A stretch of DNA of 64,000 nucleotides from JAICLK01 sp963810525 (GCA_963810525.1 CAWENB010000003.1:868001-932000); one strand, 5' to 3'. Shown: positions 42,117-51,719, numbered from the stretch's first letter. Numbers and translations: made by a program. The notes: a model not told the origin generated them from the letters alone.

Positions 42117-42520
42117 ACATACCGCGAAGTCAGATTGCACCAGTGATAGCACGAATGGCGAAGAACACATCGGCAGATTACTTAAGTCGCGAGCTTGCCG
42201 CCTACCTGCTAGACGAAAACCGTACTGGCGAATTGGATTCGCTGATGCGCGACGTGATTGCCTACCGGGCTGCGGAAGGAATTGTTGAGGTAACGGCCGT
42301 TAGCGCGCACGAGCTTTCTGAAGAAGTAAAGCAAGATATTGAGCGGTTGGTGCAAGAACAATTCCAAGATGTACGGAAAATCATTATTAATCAGCGGACT
42401 GATACTAACATGATTGGCGGTGTGCGTTTGGAGCTTGTCGATCGCCAACTTGACATGACCGTCCGCGCGAAACTAAATCGCTTTAAGGAATTAACTACTA
42501 CAGAAAGGACGCCCAAGTGA
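42113..42520 (+). CDS. atpH: F-type ATP synthase subunit delta
   Basis: 135 residues, shorter than the usual 175-180. The C-terminal domain is clear: VTAVSAHELSEEVKQDIERL, then NQRTDTNMIGGVRLELVDRQ, which contacts subunit b. The N-terminal six-helix domain that binds alpha is reduced. Reduced delta subunits fit Patescibacteria. Overlaps both neighbours by 4 nt. Confidence 0.92.
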   Translation: MNIPRSQIAPVIARMAKNTSADYLSRELAAYLLDENRTGELDSLMRDVIAYRAAEGIVEVTAVSAHELSEEVKQDIERLVQEQFQDVRKIIINQRTDTNMIGGVRLELVDRQLDMTVRAKLNRFKELTTTERTPK

Positions 42521-44079
42521 GCGAATTATCTATTAAAGAACTATCTTCTGACATCCGGGCAGCGATTGCTGAGCTGAAGTCTCGTCCGGAAATTGAGCAG
42601 GTCGGCATCGTTACCCGTGCTGCCGATGGTATTGTTTGGATTTACGGACTTCGTAATTGTGGCTACAACGAGATGATCGAAATCGACGGACTTGACGGTA
42701 AGCCGGTGACGGCCTTTGCCCTAAATCTTGGCGAGGACGAAATCGGCGCCGTACTGCTCGGTGAAAACGTCGACGTTCAAGCAGGTGCCAAAGCTCGACT
42801 ATCCGGTAAGGTATTGGAAGTACCGGTTGGTCCAGAGCTAGTTGGCCGCGTGGTGGACCCGCTCGGAAATCCGCTGGACGGCGGCGAGCCGATTAATGCT
42901 AAGCATGCTTCGCGCGTGGAGCGCCCGGCGCCCGGCGTACTTGATCGTAAGAGCGTACACGAACCGCTCATGACCGGTCTGACCGCAATTGACGCGCTCG
43001 TACCAATCGGCCGCGGTCAGCGTGAGCTAATCATCGGCGATCGCCAGACCGGTAAAACGGCGATTGCCGTTGATACAATGGTAAACCAGGCGCGCCAGAA
43101 AACCGGTGTTATCAATGTGTACGTGGCAATCGGTCAAAAATTATCGAAGATCGCCGCACTGCAGGAACGTTTGAAACGCGAAGGCGTGATGGATCAGACT
43201 ATTATCGTGGCGACCGGCCCGGCCGATCCGGCCGCCCTGCTCTACTTGGCTCCATACGCCGGATGCGCGATGGGCGAATATTTCCGCGACAACAAGCAGC
43301 ATGCGCTAATTATTTACGATGATCTAACGAAGCACGCAGTGGCCTATCGTCAAATGTCGCTGCTTCTCCGTCGACCTCCGGGCCGCGAAGCGTATCCGGG
43401 TGATGTGTTCTATCTACATTCTCGGCTCTTGGAGCGTGCCGCTAAGTTGAACGACGAACTTGGCGCCGGCTCGCTGACTGCCCTGCCGATTATCGAGACC
43501 CAGGCCGGCGAAATCTCAGCCTATATTCCGACCAATGTCATTTCCATTACCGATGGTCAGATTTTCCTAGAAACAAACTTGTTCTATCAGGGTATTCGGC
43601 CGGCCATCTCGGTAGGGCTCAGCGTGTCGCGCGTCGGTGGCGCCGCCCAGACCAAAGCAATCAAAGCGGTCGGCGGCGGTTTGAAACTCAGCCTGGCGCA
43701 GTTCCGCGAATTGGCGTCGTTCAGTCAATTCTCAACTGACCTTGATGAACAAACCCGTCAAACCATCGAGCGTGGTCAGCGTTTGACCGAACTGCTCAAG
43801 CAGCCTCAATACAGTCCGAAAGCAATTTGGGAAATGTACAGCACACTGCTAGCGGTCACCCAGGGCTGCTTTGACAAAGTTCCGCTCGAAAAGATTAAAG
43901 CCGCCGAAGATGCATTGCTCGGTGAACTCAAAAATAAGCATAAGAATCTGGTCGATGAACTCAACACCGGCAACAAGCCGACTGACGAACAGAATGACCA
44001 GGTTATCAAGGTTGCCCAGGCTATTGCTTCCAGCTACGAGAGTTCGGACGAAGCAAAGAAACCAAAGGGCGATAAGTAG
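42517..44079 (+). CDS. atpA: F-type ATP synthase subunit alpha
   Basis: 520 residues, full length. Walker A is GDRQTGKTAIAV near residue 170. The signature PAISVGLSVSRVGGAAQ lies near 365. The arginine finger sits in the same segment. It forms the catalytic hexamer with beta. The C-terminal tail is Lys/Asp-rich. Confidence 0.99.
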   Translation: MSELSIKELSSDIRAAIAELKSRPEIEQVGIVTRAADGIVWIYGLRNCGYNEMIEIDGLDGKPVTAFALNLGEDEIGAVLLGENVDVQAGAKARLSGKVLEVPVGPELVGRVVDPLGNPLDGGEPINAKHASRVERPAPGVLDRKSVHEPLMTGLTAIDALVPIGRGQRELIIGDRQTGKTAIAVDTMVNQARQKTGVINVYVAIGQKLSKIAALQERLKREGVMDQTIIVATGPADPAALLYLAPYAGCAMGEYFRDNKQHALIIYDDLTKHAVAYRQMSLLLRRPPGREAYPGDVFYLHSRLLERAAKLNDELGAGSLTALPIIETQAGEISAYIPTNVISITDGQIFLETNLFYQGIRPAISVGLSVSRVGGAAQTKAIKAVGGGLKLSLAQFRELASFSQFSTDLDEQTRQTIERGQRLTELLKQPQYSPKAIWEMYSTLLAVTQGCFDKVPLEKIKAAEDALLGELKNKHKNLVDELNTGNKPTDEQNDQVIKVAQAIASSYESSDEAKKPKGDK

Positions 44080-44093
44080 GAGCGACGAGCGAA

Positions 44094-44963
44094 GTGGCGA
44101 GCACGATTACCCTCAAACGGCGCATAGGGTCCATCAAAAATACCCGGCAAATTACTAAGGCCATGGAGCTGGTGAGCTCTTCTAAGCTGCGACGTGCACA
44201 GCGCCAGGCTTATAGTTCGCGGGCTTACCGCGAAGCGGCGTACGCACTGTTATCCCGTCTGGGCACTATTCATGAAGTCGAGCAGTATTCTCTCTTCCGT
44301 AAGCGCACCGTTCAAAACCGACTGTATGTAGTTGTTACCAGTAGCACCGGTTTGGCCGGTGCGTATAATGCCAACGTACTGAAAATGCTCACGCAAGCTA
44401 TCCGGCGTGACCGGTCAGAAAAAGTCAAAAGTAGTGTCATCACCATTGGCAACAAAGGGGCGCAATTTGTCCGGCGATTGAGTGAAGTTGAACTAGTGGC
44501 AGCTTATCCGGCTTTTGGCGATGAACCGACCGAAGCCGACATTCTGCCGATACTGAAAACGTTGACAGAAAGTTACAATGAAGAATCGGTTGATGAAGTC
44601 CGGCTGATTTACACCGTGTTCCAATCCAGTATTACGCAAGTAGCAAACGACATGGCGCTCCTGCCGGCGACTGCGCCTGAAAATGTTGAAGTATCGGAAT
44701 CGACGGCAACTATGAACTTCGAGCCCGACGTCGAAACGGTCATCGAACAGAGCGCAGCCCGGCTGATCCAGGCACAAATTTGGCAGGCGCTGCTTGAGAG
44801 TCTGGCGAGCGAACATGCCATGCGCGCCCTGGCAATGAAGAACGCCACCGACAACGCCAATGAACTGATTGCCGATTACACGCTAGAGTACAACACGGCC
44901 AGACAAGCCGCTATCACCCAGGAATTGGCGGAAATAACCGGCGGTGCGGAGGCTTTGAAGTGA
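44094..44963 (+). CDS. atpG: F-type ATP synthase subunit gamma
   Basis: 289 residues with a GTG start. The N-terminal rotor helix (LKRRIGSIKNTRQITKAMEL) and the C-terminal helix (SEHAMRALAMKNATDNANEL) are well conserved, and the central Rossmann-like part contains TSSTGLAGAYNANVLK. The next 180 nt up to atpD hold an open frame overlapping the stop, which I do not accept as a gene without further evidence. Confidence 0.98.
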   Translation: MASTITLKRRIGSIKNTRQITKAMELVSSSKLRRAQRQAYSSRAYREAAYALLSRLGTIHEVEQYSLFRKRTVQNRLYVVVTSSTGLAGAYNANVLKMLTQAIRRDRSEKVKSSVITIGNKGAQFVRRLSEVELVAAYPAFGDEPTEADILPILKTLTESYNEESVDEVRLIYTVFQSSITQVANDMALLPATAPENVEVSESTATMNFEPDVETVIEQSAARLIQAQIWQALLESLASEHAMRALAMKNATDNANELIADYTLEYNTARQAAITQELAEITGGAEALK

Positions 44964-45144
44964 ATGGTGCGATGTTGATTGCCGACCGTCAGGGCGCTAG
45001 GGGGCACGTCGCCCTGCCTACTACCGAGGAAGCATGGTCTGTAGCTGGAGGGCCTCACATACCGGCGTTTCACCGACAGCCCGGCCGGCTTGCCGTACTG
45101 GCAGTAATTTTGGAAGAACATAGACAAGAAAGAGGAGAATAATT

Positions 45145-46551
45145 ATGGCTACAGACACAACGACTAGTACGCGAACCGGCACCATTACCCAAATCGTGGG
45201 TGTGGTAGTTGACGTTGAATTTTCAGCTGATCACTTGCCGGCGATTTATAACGCGCTGGAGGTTGAGCTTAACGGCAAGAAACTGGTACTTGAGGTCGCT
45301 CAGCACTTGAGCGAATCAAGCGTTCGGGCAATCTCGCTCGGTTCAACCGACGGCCTTGAACGCGGAAGTGAAGCAGTAGATACAGGTGCATCCATAAGTG
45401 TGCCTGTCGGCGAAGCTACCTTGGGCCGAATGTTCAATGTAGTAGGCCAGCCGATTGACGGTCAGGACGACAATTTTACCGTCAAAGCACCGATCCACCG
45501 CACACCGCCGCCGCTCATGGATCAATCCGGCACGGTTGAGGTGCTGGAAACTGGTATTAAAGTTATCGATCTGATCTGTCCGATGACGAAGGGCGGTAAG
45601 GCCGGTTTGTTCGGTGGTGCGGGCGTGGGTAAAACCGTGCTTATCCAGGAGCTGATAAACAATATCGCCAAATTCCATAGTGGTTATTCGGTCTTTGCCG
45701 GCGTCGGTGAGCGTACCCGCGAAGGCAATGACCTCTATCATGAAATGAAAGATGCCGACGTACTTAAAAACACGTCGCTCGTCTTTGGCCAGATGAACGA
45801 ACCGCCCGGAGCTCGACTGCGTGTCGGCCTGTCCGGCCTGACGATTGCCGAAGGCTTCCGAGACCAGGGCAAGGATACCCTGCTCTTCATTGACAATATC
45901 TTCCGCTTCACCCAGGCCGGGTCCGAGGTGTCTGCTCTGCTTGGCCGGCTTCCGAGTGCGGTGGGCTACCAGCCGAACCTGCAGCAGGAAATGGGTGCCC
46001 TGCAGGAACGTATTACTTCAACACATAAAGGTTCAATCACTTCGGTGCAAGCTGTTTATGTGCCGGCCGACGACCTGACCGACCCGGCGCCGGCCACGAC
46101 CTTTGCGCACCTTGACTCGACCATTACCCTTAACCGTGCATTGACCGAAATCGGCATTTACCCGGCGGTTGACCCGCTTGACTCTACCAGTACCATCCTT
46201 GATCCGGAAATTGTCGGCGAAGACCATTACGATGTGGCCCGCGAAGTCCAGCGTGTACTTCAGCGCTACAAGGACCTTCAGGATATCATCGCCATGCTCG
46301 GGATGGAAGAGTTGAGCGAGGAAGACAAACAAACCGTATACCGCGCCCGCAAAATCCAGCGCTTTTTCAGCCAACCGATGTTCGTGGCTGAGCAATTTAC
46401 CGGTATTCCGGGTGCCTACGTAAAAATTGCCGACACCGTCCAGGGCTTCAAGGAAATTCTCGAAGGCAAACACGATGATAAAAGCGAGCAAGCCTTCTAT
46501 ATGAAGGGTGACATCAGCCAGGTTAACGAAGCTAAGAAAGACAAGAAGTGA
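45145..46551 (+). CDS. atpD: F-type ATP synthase subunit beta
   Basis: 468 residues. Walker A is GLFGGAGVGKTVLIQEL. Catalytic GVGERTREGNDLYHEM (with the catalytic Glu) and the DELSEED-like MEELSEEDKQTVYRARK are present. It has a strong AAGAGGAGAA site before the ATG. It carries the catalytic sites for ATP synthesis. Confidence 0.99.
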   Translation: MATDTTTSTRTGTITQIVGVVVDVEFSADHLPAIYNALEVELNGKKLVLEVAQHLSESSVRAISLGSTDGLERGSEAVDTGASISVPVGEATLGRMFNVVGQPIDGQDDNFTVKAPIHRTPPPLMDQSGTVEVLETGIKVIDLICPMTKGGKAGLFGGAGVGKTVLIQELINNIAKFHSGYSVFAGVGERTREGNDLYHEMKDADVLKNTSLVFGQMNEPPGARLRVGLSGLTIAEGFRDQGKDTLLFIDNIFRFTQAGSEVSALLGRLPSAVGYQPNLQQEMGALQERITSTHKGSITSVQAVYVPADDLTDPAPATTFAHLDSTITLNRALTEIGIYPAVDPLDSTSTILDPEIVGEDHYDVAREVQRVLQRYKDLQDIIAMLGMEELSEEDKQTVYRARKIQRFFSQPMFVAEQFTGIPGAYVKIADTVQGFKEILEGKHDDKSEQAFYMKGDISQVNEAKKDKK

Positions 46552-46979
46552 TTCACCTGCAACTTGTTACCCTGACCGGCACGAAATTCGACGACGAAGT
46601 CTACGAGGTAATTCTGCCGACACTTGACGGTGAAATCGGCGTGCTGCCCGGCCACATGCCGCTGGTGAGTGTGGCAACGAACGGCGTTATTAGCGTCCGC
46701 CGCCAGGAGCGTGACTCGGACGCTGCACGCGACTATTTCGCCATCAGCGGCGGCGTGATTGAGATCGAGGACGATGTATTGCGTGTCATTGTCGACGAAG
46801 CCGATCACGCCGACGAAATCAATGAAGCTGAAGCTGAAGCCGCACATCAACGCGCTCAGCAACTGAAAAAAGAAGCCAAGGATGAAGTCAGCCTTGAACA
46901 CGCGCAAGCTATGGTTGACCGGAGCGCAGTTAGGCTACAGGTGGCACAACTTCGACGCCGACACTCAAGCCGCCGCTAG
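46548..46979 (+). CDS. atpC: F-type ATP synthase subunit epsilon
   Basis: 143 residues with a GTG start overlapping the atpD stop. The beta-sandwich (LPTLDGEIGVLPGHMPLVSV, ISGGVIEIEDDVLRVIVDEA) and a C-terminal helical hairpin are present. It completes the operon. The gene converges with, and overlaps by 4 nt, the minus-strand gene 46976-47311. Confidence 0.95.
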   Translation: MIHLQLVTLTGTKFDDEVYEVILPTLDGEIGVLPGHMPLVSVATNGVISVRRQERDSDAARDYFAISGGVIEIEDDVLRVIVDEADHADEINEAEAEAAHQRAQQLKKEAKDEVSLEHAQAMVDRSAVRLQVAQLRRRHSSRR

Positions 46980-47311
46980 CATGCATAATCGCGGGTATCG
47001 GCGTCGACAAGTTTAAGCACGGAGGCACCTGGCTTTTGCTCTCGAGTCTCTTCCATTATGCCGATGAGTGCTACGCCAAACGCGGCAATCTCCGCGCGCA
47101 GTACGGGCTCGTCTGCCGCTAATTGATAGCTTGCCGAAAGAAGGAAATCAGTAAGGTTTGGCCGTTCGGATTTTAGCTTGTCCCAAAACTGTTGATTTGT
47201 GCGCTTCTGTGGCGAAACTCTACTAAGTTCTTGCAAGAGAATTTTACTCTGCAGCCATGGAATATCTAGAGGTAAAGGTTGGTGATGCGCCGCACTTTGC
47301 TGTTTGTCCAT
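46976..47311 (-). CDS. Hypothetical protein
   Basis: 111 residues, soluble, mostly helical, no recognised domain. It converges on atpC with a 4-nt overlap. A possible start context (GGCGATGG) is modest. The middle (LTDFLLSASYQLAADEPVLR) could form helical pairs. Function unknown. Confidence 0.6.
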   Translation of the reverse strand: MDKQQSAAHHQPLPLDIPWLQSKILLQELSRVSPQKRTNQQFWDKLKSERPNLTDFLLSASYQLAADEPVLRAEIAAFGVALIGIMEETREQKPGASVLKLVDADTRDYAC

Positions 47312-47443
47312 CGCCTCTCCTTGCCATTCGTGCTAGTGTATATTTAGTATCGCACACGCTACATGTAGGGCTTGTGATATTACTCACAGGAATGTAAAAT
47401 ATGTGCTAAACTCATACTAATTTTATCCACTTTAAATAAAACA

Positions 47444-48367
47444 ATGAATGACGACACGACACTTGCATACGGTTCATTAGGCGTGATCTCTAGTTTCAAA
47501 ATTACTGTCAACCCGATCAAGGCTCCTGCTGAGTATCCTCCTATTCCAGTCGAAAAACTTGACGAGCAAGCGGAACTCGCTCGTAAATATCTTGTGGCAG
47601 TAGACTATCATCAGATTCGCGGGACGTGCATAGACGAGCGTGCCAGAATTGGGTTGCGAGCCGGCGGCTCACATACGGAACCAAGGCCCTCAGTGCCGGG
47701 GGGTCCGAATATTTATGCGCTCGGTGTGGCGGAATTGACCGGGTATTTTGGTGCGAGTAATGAGGCCGGTGAGAGTCGACTTAAACGCATTACTGACCGG
47801 TTGAATGTCGCCGGAATCAAAAGCGGTGGTCATGAAAAGTGCGCAGCCAATGCGGGATTTGGAGTTTGGATGCAGACAATCGCGAGTGAATCGGAATATA
47901 TCAAGACCTATGCCCGGCTGCGATTTGGCGAAGGTTTTGATGAGCGAATAATGGACGGCTTAGTAGAGCATGCCCGGCAGATCATTGCAAGCGGAGTGTA
48001 TGTGAACTGGAATGAAGACGTGCTTATTAGCGTACTTGGCGAAGCCGTGGCAGCCGAAGCTATCGAACGGCTGGCTAAGGTCGAACACGGGGCTCTTACC
48101 CTAGTCCGAAATTGGAACGAAAATACAACAGTTGACCAAACGGCAATTTATAAGGAAAATGAAACAGGGGTTGGTATCGGCAATGGCAGCTTTGTTAGCG
48201 ATGAGGCCTATGCGGATACCATAGAGCACATTATCGCATCCGGGCCAGATGCGGTAACGAAAAAGGTGGAGGCCGAATACGCTCGCGAAGCCATTCTGGC
48301 GGCTGTAGCCGCTGCTGTTCCAAATAAACAGCTTTACCAGATTGACTTGCAGCCGGCAAAGGCATAA
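47444..48367 (+). CDS. Carbonic-anhydrase-like (CdCA/beta-CA-type) protein
   Basis: 307 residues. Residues around 60-150 carry GTCIDERARIGLRAGGSH and, 45 residues later, GIKSGGHEKCAANAGFG. A Cys-x-Asp-x-Arg followed by His-x2-Cys is the metal site pattern of beta and cadmium-type carbonic anhydrases, which hydrate CO2. The rest (helical) is unassigned. The family call is tentative: metal ligands are visible, overall similarity is not verified. It is monocistronic between atpC and the aquaporin. Confidence 0.5.
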   Translation: MNDDTTLAYGSLGVISSFKITVNPIKAPAEYPPIPVEKLDEQAELARKYLVAVDYHQIRGTCIDERARIGLRAGGSHTEPRPSVPGGPNIYALGVAELTGYFGASNEAGESRLKRITDRLNVAGIKSGGHEKCAANAGFGVWMQTIASESEYIKTYARLRFGEGFDERIMDGLVEHARQIIASGVYVNWNEDVLISVLGEAVAAEAIERLAKVEHGALTLVRNWNENTTVDQTAIYKENETGVGIGNGSFVSDEAYADTIEHIIASGPDAVTKKVEAEYAREAILAAVAAAVPNKQLYQIDLQPAKA

Positions 48368-48390
48368 AGGGTTGGTCAGGGGCGAAAGTC

Positions 48391-48419
48391 TTTACAAACT
48401 TATCTAATCCGATTATGCT
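48391..48419 (+). promoter_or_regulatory. Promoter of the aquaporin gene
   Basis: TTTACA (48391-48396), 17-nt spacer, TATGCT (48414-48419), then GGAGGAG before the ATG at 48456. Confidence 0.7.
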
Positions 48420-48455
48420 TAAACTATAAGTAACAATAAATACGGAGGAGTTCGT

Positions 48456-49190
48456 ATGTTTGGGAGAAGAAAAGTCGCCGCGGTGGTCGGTGAATTTCTG
48501 GGTACGGCGACGTTGACGTTCGCGGTGCTCACGGTAAGCCGGTCTACGATCGGTATTCCATATTTCGTGGCGATTGCCGCGGGTGTGGCGGTGGCGCTCA
48601 TGGGGTTGTCAATTGCAACTGACGTCAACCTCAATCCGGCGCTAACTATCGGATTGTGGACTGCCCGCCGCATCAAGACGGTACAGGCTATCGCGTATAT
48701 CGTCGTACAGCTGCTCGGCGGCTGGGCGGCTTATGCGCTGTATAAGTACTTTGTTCATGGTACGGTGCAGCACGTCAGTTCCGGGTTTCAGGGTCGCATT
48801 TTGGTTGCCGAGGCGGTTGGCGCATTTGTATTTTCGATTGCCGCAGCAGTCGTGATGTACGAGCGAGTGTGGGGGCCGCGTCGTGCGCTCATTACCGCCG
48901 GTGCGCTCGTACTGGGTATGATGATCGCATCAGCCGGGTCGAATGGATTTATTAATCCGGCGGTAGCGCTTGGTTCCAATTCGTGGGGCTGGGGCACTTA
49001 TGCGCTTGGTCCGGTGCTCGGCGCTATTATCGGCATAAATCTGTATGCCCTGCTCTTTTCGGGACTGAATAAATCGAAAGTAACGGTTGCCGCCGTATCA
49101 TCTTCGGCGGCACCGGCCGCTCCGAAAGCGAAATCAGCGACGACTAGCAAATCGACGGCTACAAGCAAGTCAAAGTCGAAAAAGAAGTAA
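48456..49190 (+). CDS. Aquaporin/MIP-family channel
   Basis: 244 residues with six membrane helices and both NPA boxes: DVNLNPALTIGLW in loop B and GFINPAVALGSNSW in loop E. A Lys/Ser/Thr-rich cytoplasmic tail follows. It passes water or small neutral solutes. The residue after NPA2 is Val, so the Arg of the selectivity filter is missing; the channel may be unusual. It ends in a strong terminator. Confidence 0.93.
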   Translation: MFGRRKVAAVVGEFLGTATLTFAVLTVSRSTIGIPYFVAIAAGVAVALMGLSIATDVNLNPALTIGLWTARRIKTVQAIAYIVVQLLGGWAAYALYKYFVHGTVQHVSSGFQGRILVAEAVGAFVFSIAAAVVMYERVWGPRRALITAGALVLGMMIASAGSNGFINPAVALGSNSWGWGTYALGPVLGAIIGINLYALLFSGLNKSKVTVAAVSSSAAPAAPKAKSATTSKSTATSKSKSKKK

Positions 49191-49207
49191 ACTGCCCGGT
49201 CTTGTTT

Positions 49208-49238
49208 AAAACCACCCGCGTAATCAGCGGGTGGTTTT
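49208..49238. terminator. Bidirectional intrinsic terminator
   Basis: AAAACCACCCGC-N7-GCGGGTGGTTTT, a perfect 12-bp stem with T-tracts both ways, between the aquaporin and the converging NDH-2 gene. Confidence 0.95.
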
Positions 49239-49247
49239 AAATTGCGC

Positions 49248-50438
49248 TCATACGGCCGCGCATGTAGTACAGGATTCTTCGCTTCCCAGTTCGGTCAGCC
49301 ATTGCTCCGAAGCTTTCCACCAGGGTTCGAGGTGGTGAAAGCCAACCCAGTCAGCAGCTTCACGAAGCCCCCAGCCTAACCGGCCGTAGAAGTGGAATTT
49401 ACCCCAATCCACGGCTGCCCAATCCGGGCCAGCCGGGATAATTGATACCGGCTGGCGCGGCTTATAGCTTTTTAGCGGTTCCCCTATCGCTTCTCGGTGC
49501 AGATTTTCAGCAACAAATTTTGCATCATGCAGTGCCGTCTGCGCCATACCGGCAAAGGGTGTGGTGGTATTATCGCCGATGACGTATATATTTGGTTCGG
49601 CCTGGAGATGATCATCAACCACAACCTTACCGCGCTCGTTAAGCGCAAAATTATTAGCTTTAAAGAACGGGTTGTTGGCCATTCCGGCTGTCCACACAAC
49701 CGTATGGCTCGATAGCGGCTTGCCGTTAAGCAATAACGCATCGGCGGTTTCGCCCTGTACTGTTTGCCCGAGATGAAGCTGAATACCCAAATGATGTAAT
49801 TGGCGCCGTACCGCCCGCGCTGTCAGCTTAGGTGATCGTGGCAGTAATCGAGGCATAGCTTCCACTAAATCAATATGAATCGCTTTATGCTTAACTCCGT
49901 GCTTGCTCATAATTGTGCGTAAATAGCCCGGCAGGGCACCGGCCAGTTCTATGCCGGTCGGTCCTGCCCCGACAATCACGTAATGTAGATCAGGTTGATG
50001 TCCGTCAATCAATTGCTGATGCAGGTGCTGTTTGAATTTCTGCACTTCCTCGATCGACTTGATACCGTAAGAGAATTCCTCCAAACCTTTGAGCCCGAAG
50101 TAGTTAGTGATCGTGCCGAGCGCCATGACTAGCGTGTCGTACGGCAATCTATGCCCGCTGTGGGATTCAACGATAGCTTTGCCTGTGCGATCCAGTTCGT
50201 TAGCTTTGCCGAGCACCAGTTGTACCGATTCCGGCAATATATCATCGAGCGGTATACTCGACTGTTGCTTAAGGCCACCCGTCGCCGTATGGTAAAGTGT
50301 TGGATAATAGCGAAAATCCGGACGGTCGGTGAGCAAGGTAATCTCAAAGCGTTCGTCGCGCGCCAATTCGAGCGCCGCTTTGACGCCGCCAAAGCCGCCA
50401 CCGACAATTAATACGTTGTGTTTATTTTGATCTGTCAT
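49248..50438 (-). CDS. ndh: Type II NADH:quinone oxidoreductase (NDH-2)
   Basis: 396 residues. The FAD-binding GGGFGGVKAALELARD starts at residue 13. The NADH-binding site is YVIVGAGPTGIELAGALPGY. IYVIGDNTTTPFAGMAQTAL is the second FAD segment. A C-terminal amphipathic stretch (GLREAADWVGFHHLEPWWKA) is the usual membrane contact. It passes electrons from NADH to quinone without pumping, feeding the bo-type oxidase encoded at 61-64 kb. TATAAT lies 7 nt before the ATG. Confidence 0.93.
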   Translation of the reverse strand: MTDQNKHNVLIVGGGFGGVKAALELARDERFEITLLTDRPDFRYYPTLYHTATGGLKQQSSIPLDDILPESVQLVLGKANELDRTGKAIVESHSGHRLPYDTLVMALGTITNYFGLKGLEEFSYGIKSIEEVQKFKQHLHQQLIDGHQPDLHYVIVGAGPTGIELAGALPGYLRTIMSKHGVKHKAIHIDLVEAMPRLLPRSPKLTARAVRRQLHHLGIQLHLGQTVQGETADALLLNGKPLSSHTVVWTAGMANNPFFKANNFALNERGKVVVDDHLQAEPNIYVIGDNTTTPFAGMAQTALHDAKFVAENLHREAIGEPLKSYKPRQPVSIIPAGPDWAAVDWGKFHFYGRLGWGLREAADWVGFHHLEPWWKASEQWLTELGSEESCTTCAAV

Positions 50439-50533
50439 GCTTATGATTATAATGGATAGCGTAACGTCTGGGTAGCTGCTTTAATAGTGTGGCAGCCATT
50501 ACAGATTGTAAGCTCTCAAGAAGGAGATTTGAT

Positions 50534-50926
50534 ATGTTACAGGTACAGGCAGCGTTCAGCGGCATTTCAGTCGATGATCTAACACAGGCAGAGGATTTTT
50601 ATACCAAAACTATGGGGCTCGAGCTTGATAGCAAGGCAATGGGTTTGCAGTTTAGGTTACCGGGCGGCGGTAAGCTGTTTGTGTACGATAAACCTAACCA
50701 CCAGCCGGCGACATTCACTGTGTTGAACTTCGTAGTCAGCGATATTGACGCGGCCGTGGAAGAATTACACTCACATGGTATAAGCTTTGAGCACTATAAC
50801 ATGGAAGACGGCCCGAAGATGGACGAAAAAGACATCGTCCGCGGCCGGGCAAGCGGCATGGGCCCGGACATCGCCTGGTTCAAAGACCCGGCCGGCAATA
50901 TCCTGTCAGTACTACAGGATTCGTAG
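50534..50926 (+). CDS. VOC-family (glyoxalase-like) protein
   Basis: 130 residues from the ATG at 50534, with AAGGAG upstream. Two beta-alpha-beta3 modules: GISVDDLTQAEDFYTKTMGL then LEL..., and ATFTVLNFVVSDIDAAVEEL then KDPAGNILSVLQ. Metal-dependent dioxygenases, resistance proteins and isomerases share this fold. A single VOC domain of this type is often a bleomycin-resistance or glyoxalase relative; function not assigned. Confidence 0.9.
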   Translation: MLQVQAAFSGISVDDLTQAEDFYTKTMGLELDSKAMGLQFRLPGGGKLFVYDKPNHQPATFTVLNFVVSDIDAAVEELHSHGISFEHYNMEDGPKMDEKDIVRGRASGMGPDIAWFKDPAGNILSVLQDS

Positions 50927-50938
50927 AATTTGGCAGCG

Positions 50939-51712
50939 CTACCGCTCTACTAATAGCCAATAATGTTCAAAGAGCTGGCGCATCATCGCAGCATAGCTGG
51001 CATTAATAACTTCGAAACCGATTTTTTTATTGTCGCGCCAGTGGTATGTGGCGACGGTATCATTATAGGTTGATACTTGATTCTCGAGCGTCAAAATTTC
51101 CAGCGGAATCCGGCGGTGAATATAGTGGTTCATGAATTCCTGGTTGAGGGTGAAGGGTTTGTCCTTATCACCCGGATTGAGCAGCTCGCGGATGCGATAG
51201 CTGGCCTCCACCGTCATGGCGCGGTGTTTTTCCGCCCAGCGCCTGTCCGGTACCAAGTCCTCAATAGTGCCGTTGCCAAAAATCAGGTTTTCACCCTCAG
51301 TTTTGAGCTCGTGCCAAAGCATTTGCTTGAAACCTTCAACGCCTTCGTATGTTTGCACGATGAAGCCGCTGGACTCATTCGTTTTAATCTGTTCGAGAAT
51401 CGGTAGAAGTTTGTTGAAACTGGCTCGCTGACTCTTAAGCTTTTCCTCGCGCGTGGTGAGTTCGACTTCGAGCGTGGCCGGATCGGCGGCGACCAGGAAT
51501 GTGCCGCGATCATCGGTGCGTTTGGTGACGAGGCTGCGTTTTTCCAGGACGTCAATCAAACGGTATACTTTAGTTCGGTTAATGCCCGTGGCGTGGGCGA
51601 GCCGCAGATGGGTACTCGGCTCCTTAAGAAGTTCGACATAAAGTTTGGCTTCGTCTGTTTGAAGTCCAAGCCGACGCAATTTTGCCAAGACATTGTCCAT
51701 GTTGTTCAACAT
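50939..51712 (-). CDS. TrmB-family transcriptional regulator
   Basis: 257 residues from the ATG at 51712. The N-terminal winged helix (LGLQTDEAKLYVELLKEPST then GINRTKVYRLIDVLEKRSLV) is the TrmB domain. A coiled coil (ELTTREEKLKSQRASFNKLL) and a C-terminal ligand domain follow. TTGCAC, 17 nt, TAAACT ends 7 nt before the ATG. An inverted repeat around GTTCACC/GTTGAAC within the start region may be its own operator. It is divergent from the 51789 gene and likely controls it. Confidence 0.88.
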   Translation of the reverse strand: MLNNMDNVLAKLRRLGLQTDEAKLYVELLKEPSTHLRLAHATGINRTKVYRLIDVLEKRSLVTKRTDDRGTFLVAADPATLEVELTTREEKLKSQRASFNKLLPILEQIKTNESSGFIVQTYEGVEGFKQMLWHELKTEGENLIFGNGTIEDLVPDRRWAEKHRAMTVEASYRIRELLNPGDKDKPFTLNQEFMNHYIHRRIPLEILTLENQVSTYNDTVATYHWRDNKKIGFEVINASYAAMMRQLFEHYWLLVER

Positions 51713-51719
51713 GGTGAAC

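Noticed and set aside
44960..45142. 60-codon frame between atpG and atpD as a true atp gene
   Set aside because: No known subunit fits here and the sequence shows no membrane or domain pattern; kept only as an observation.
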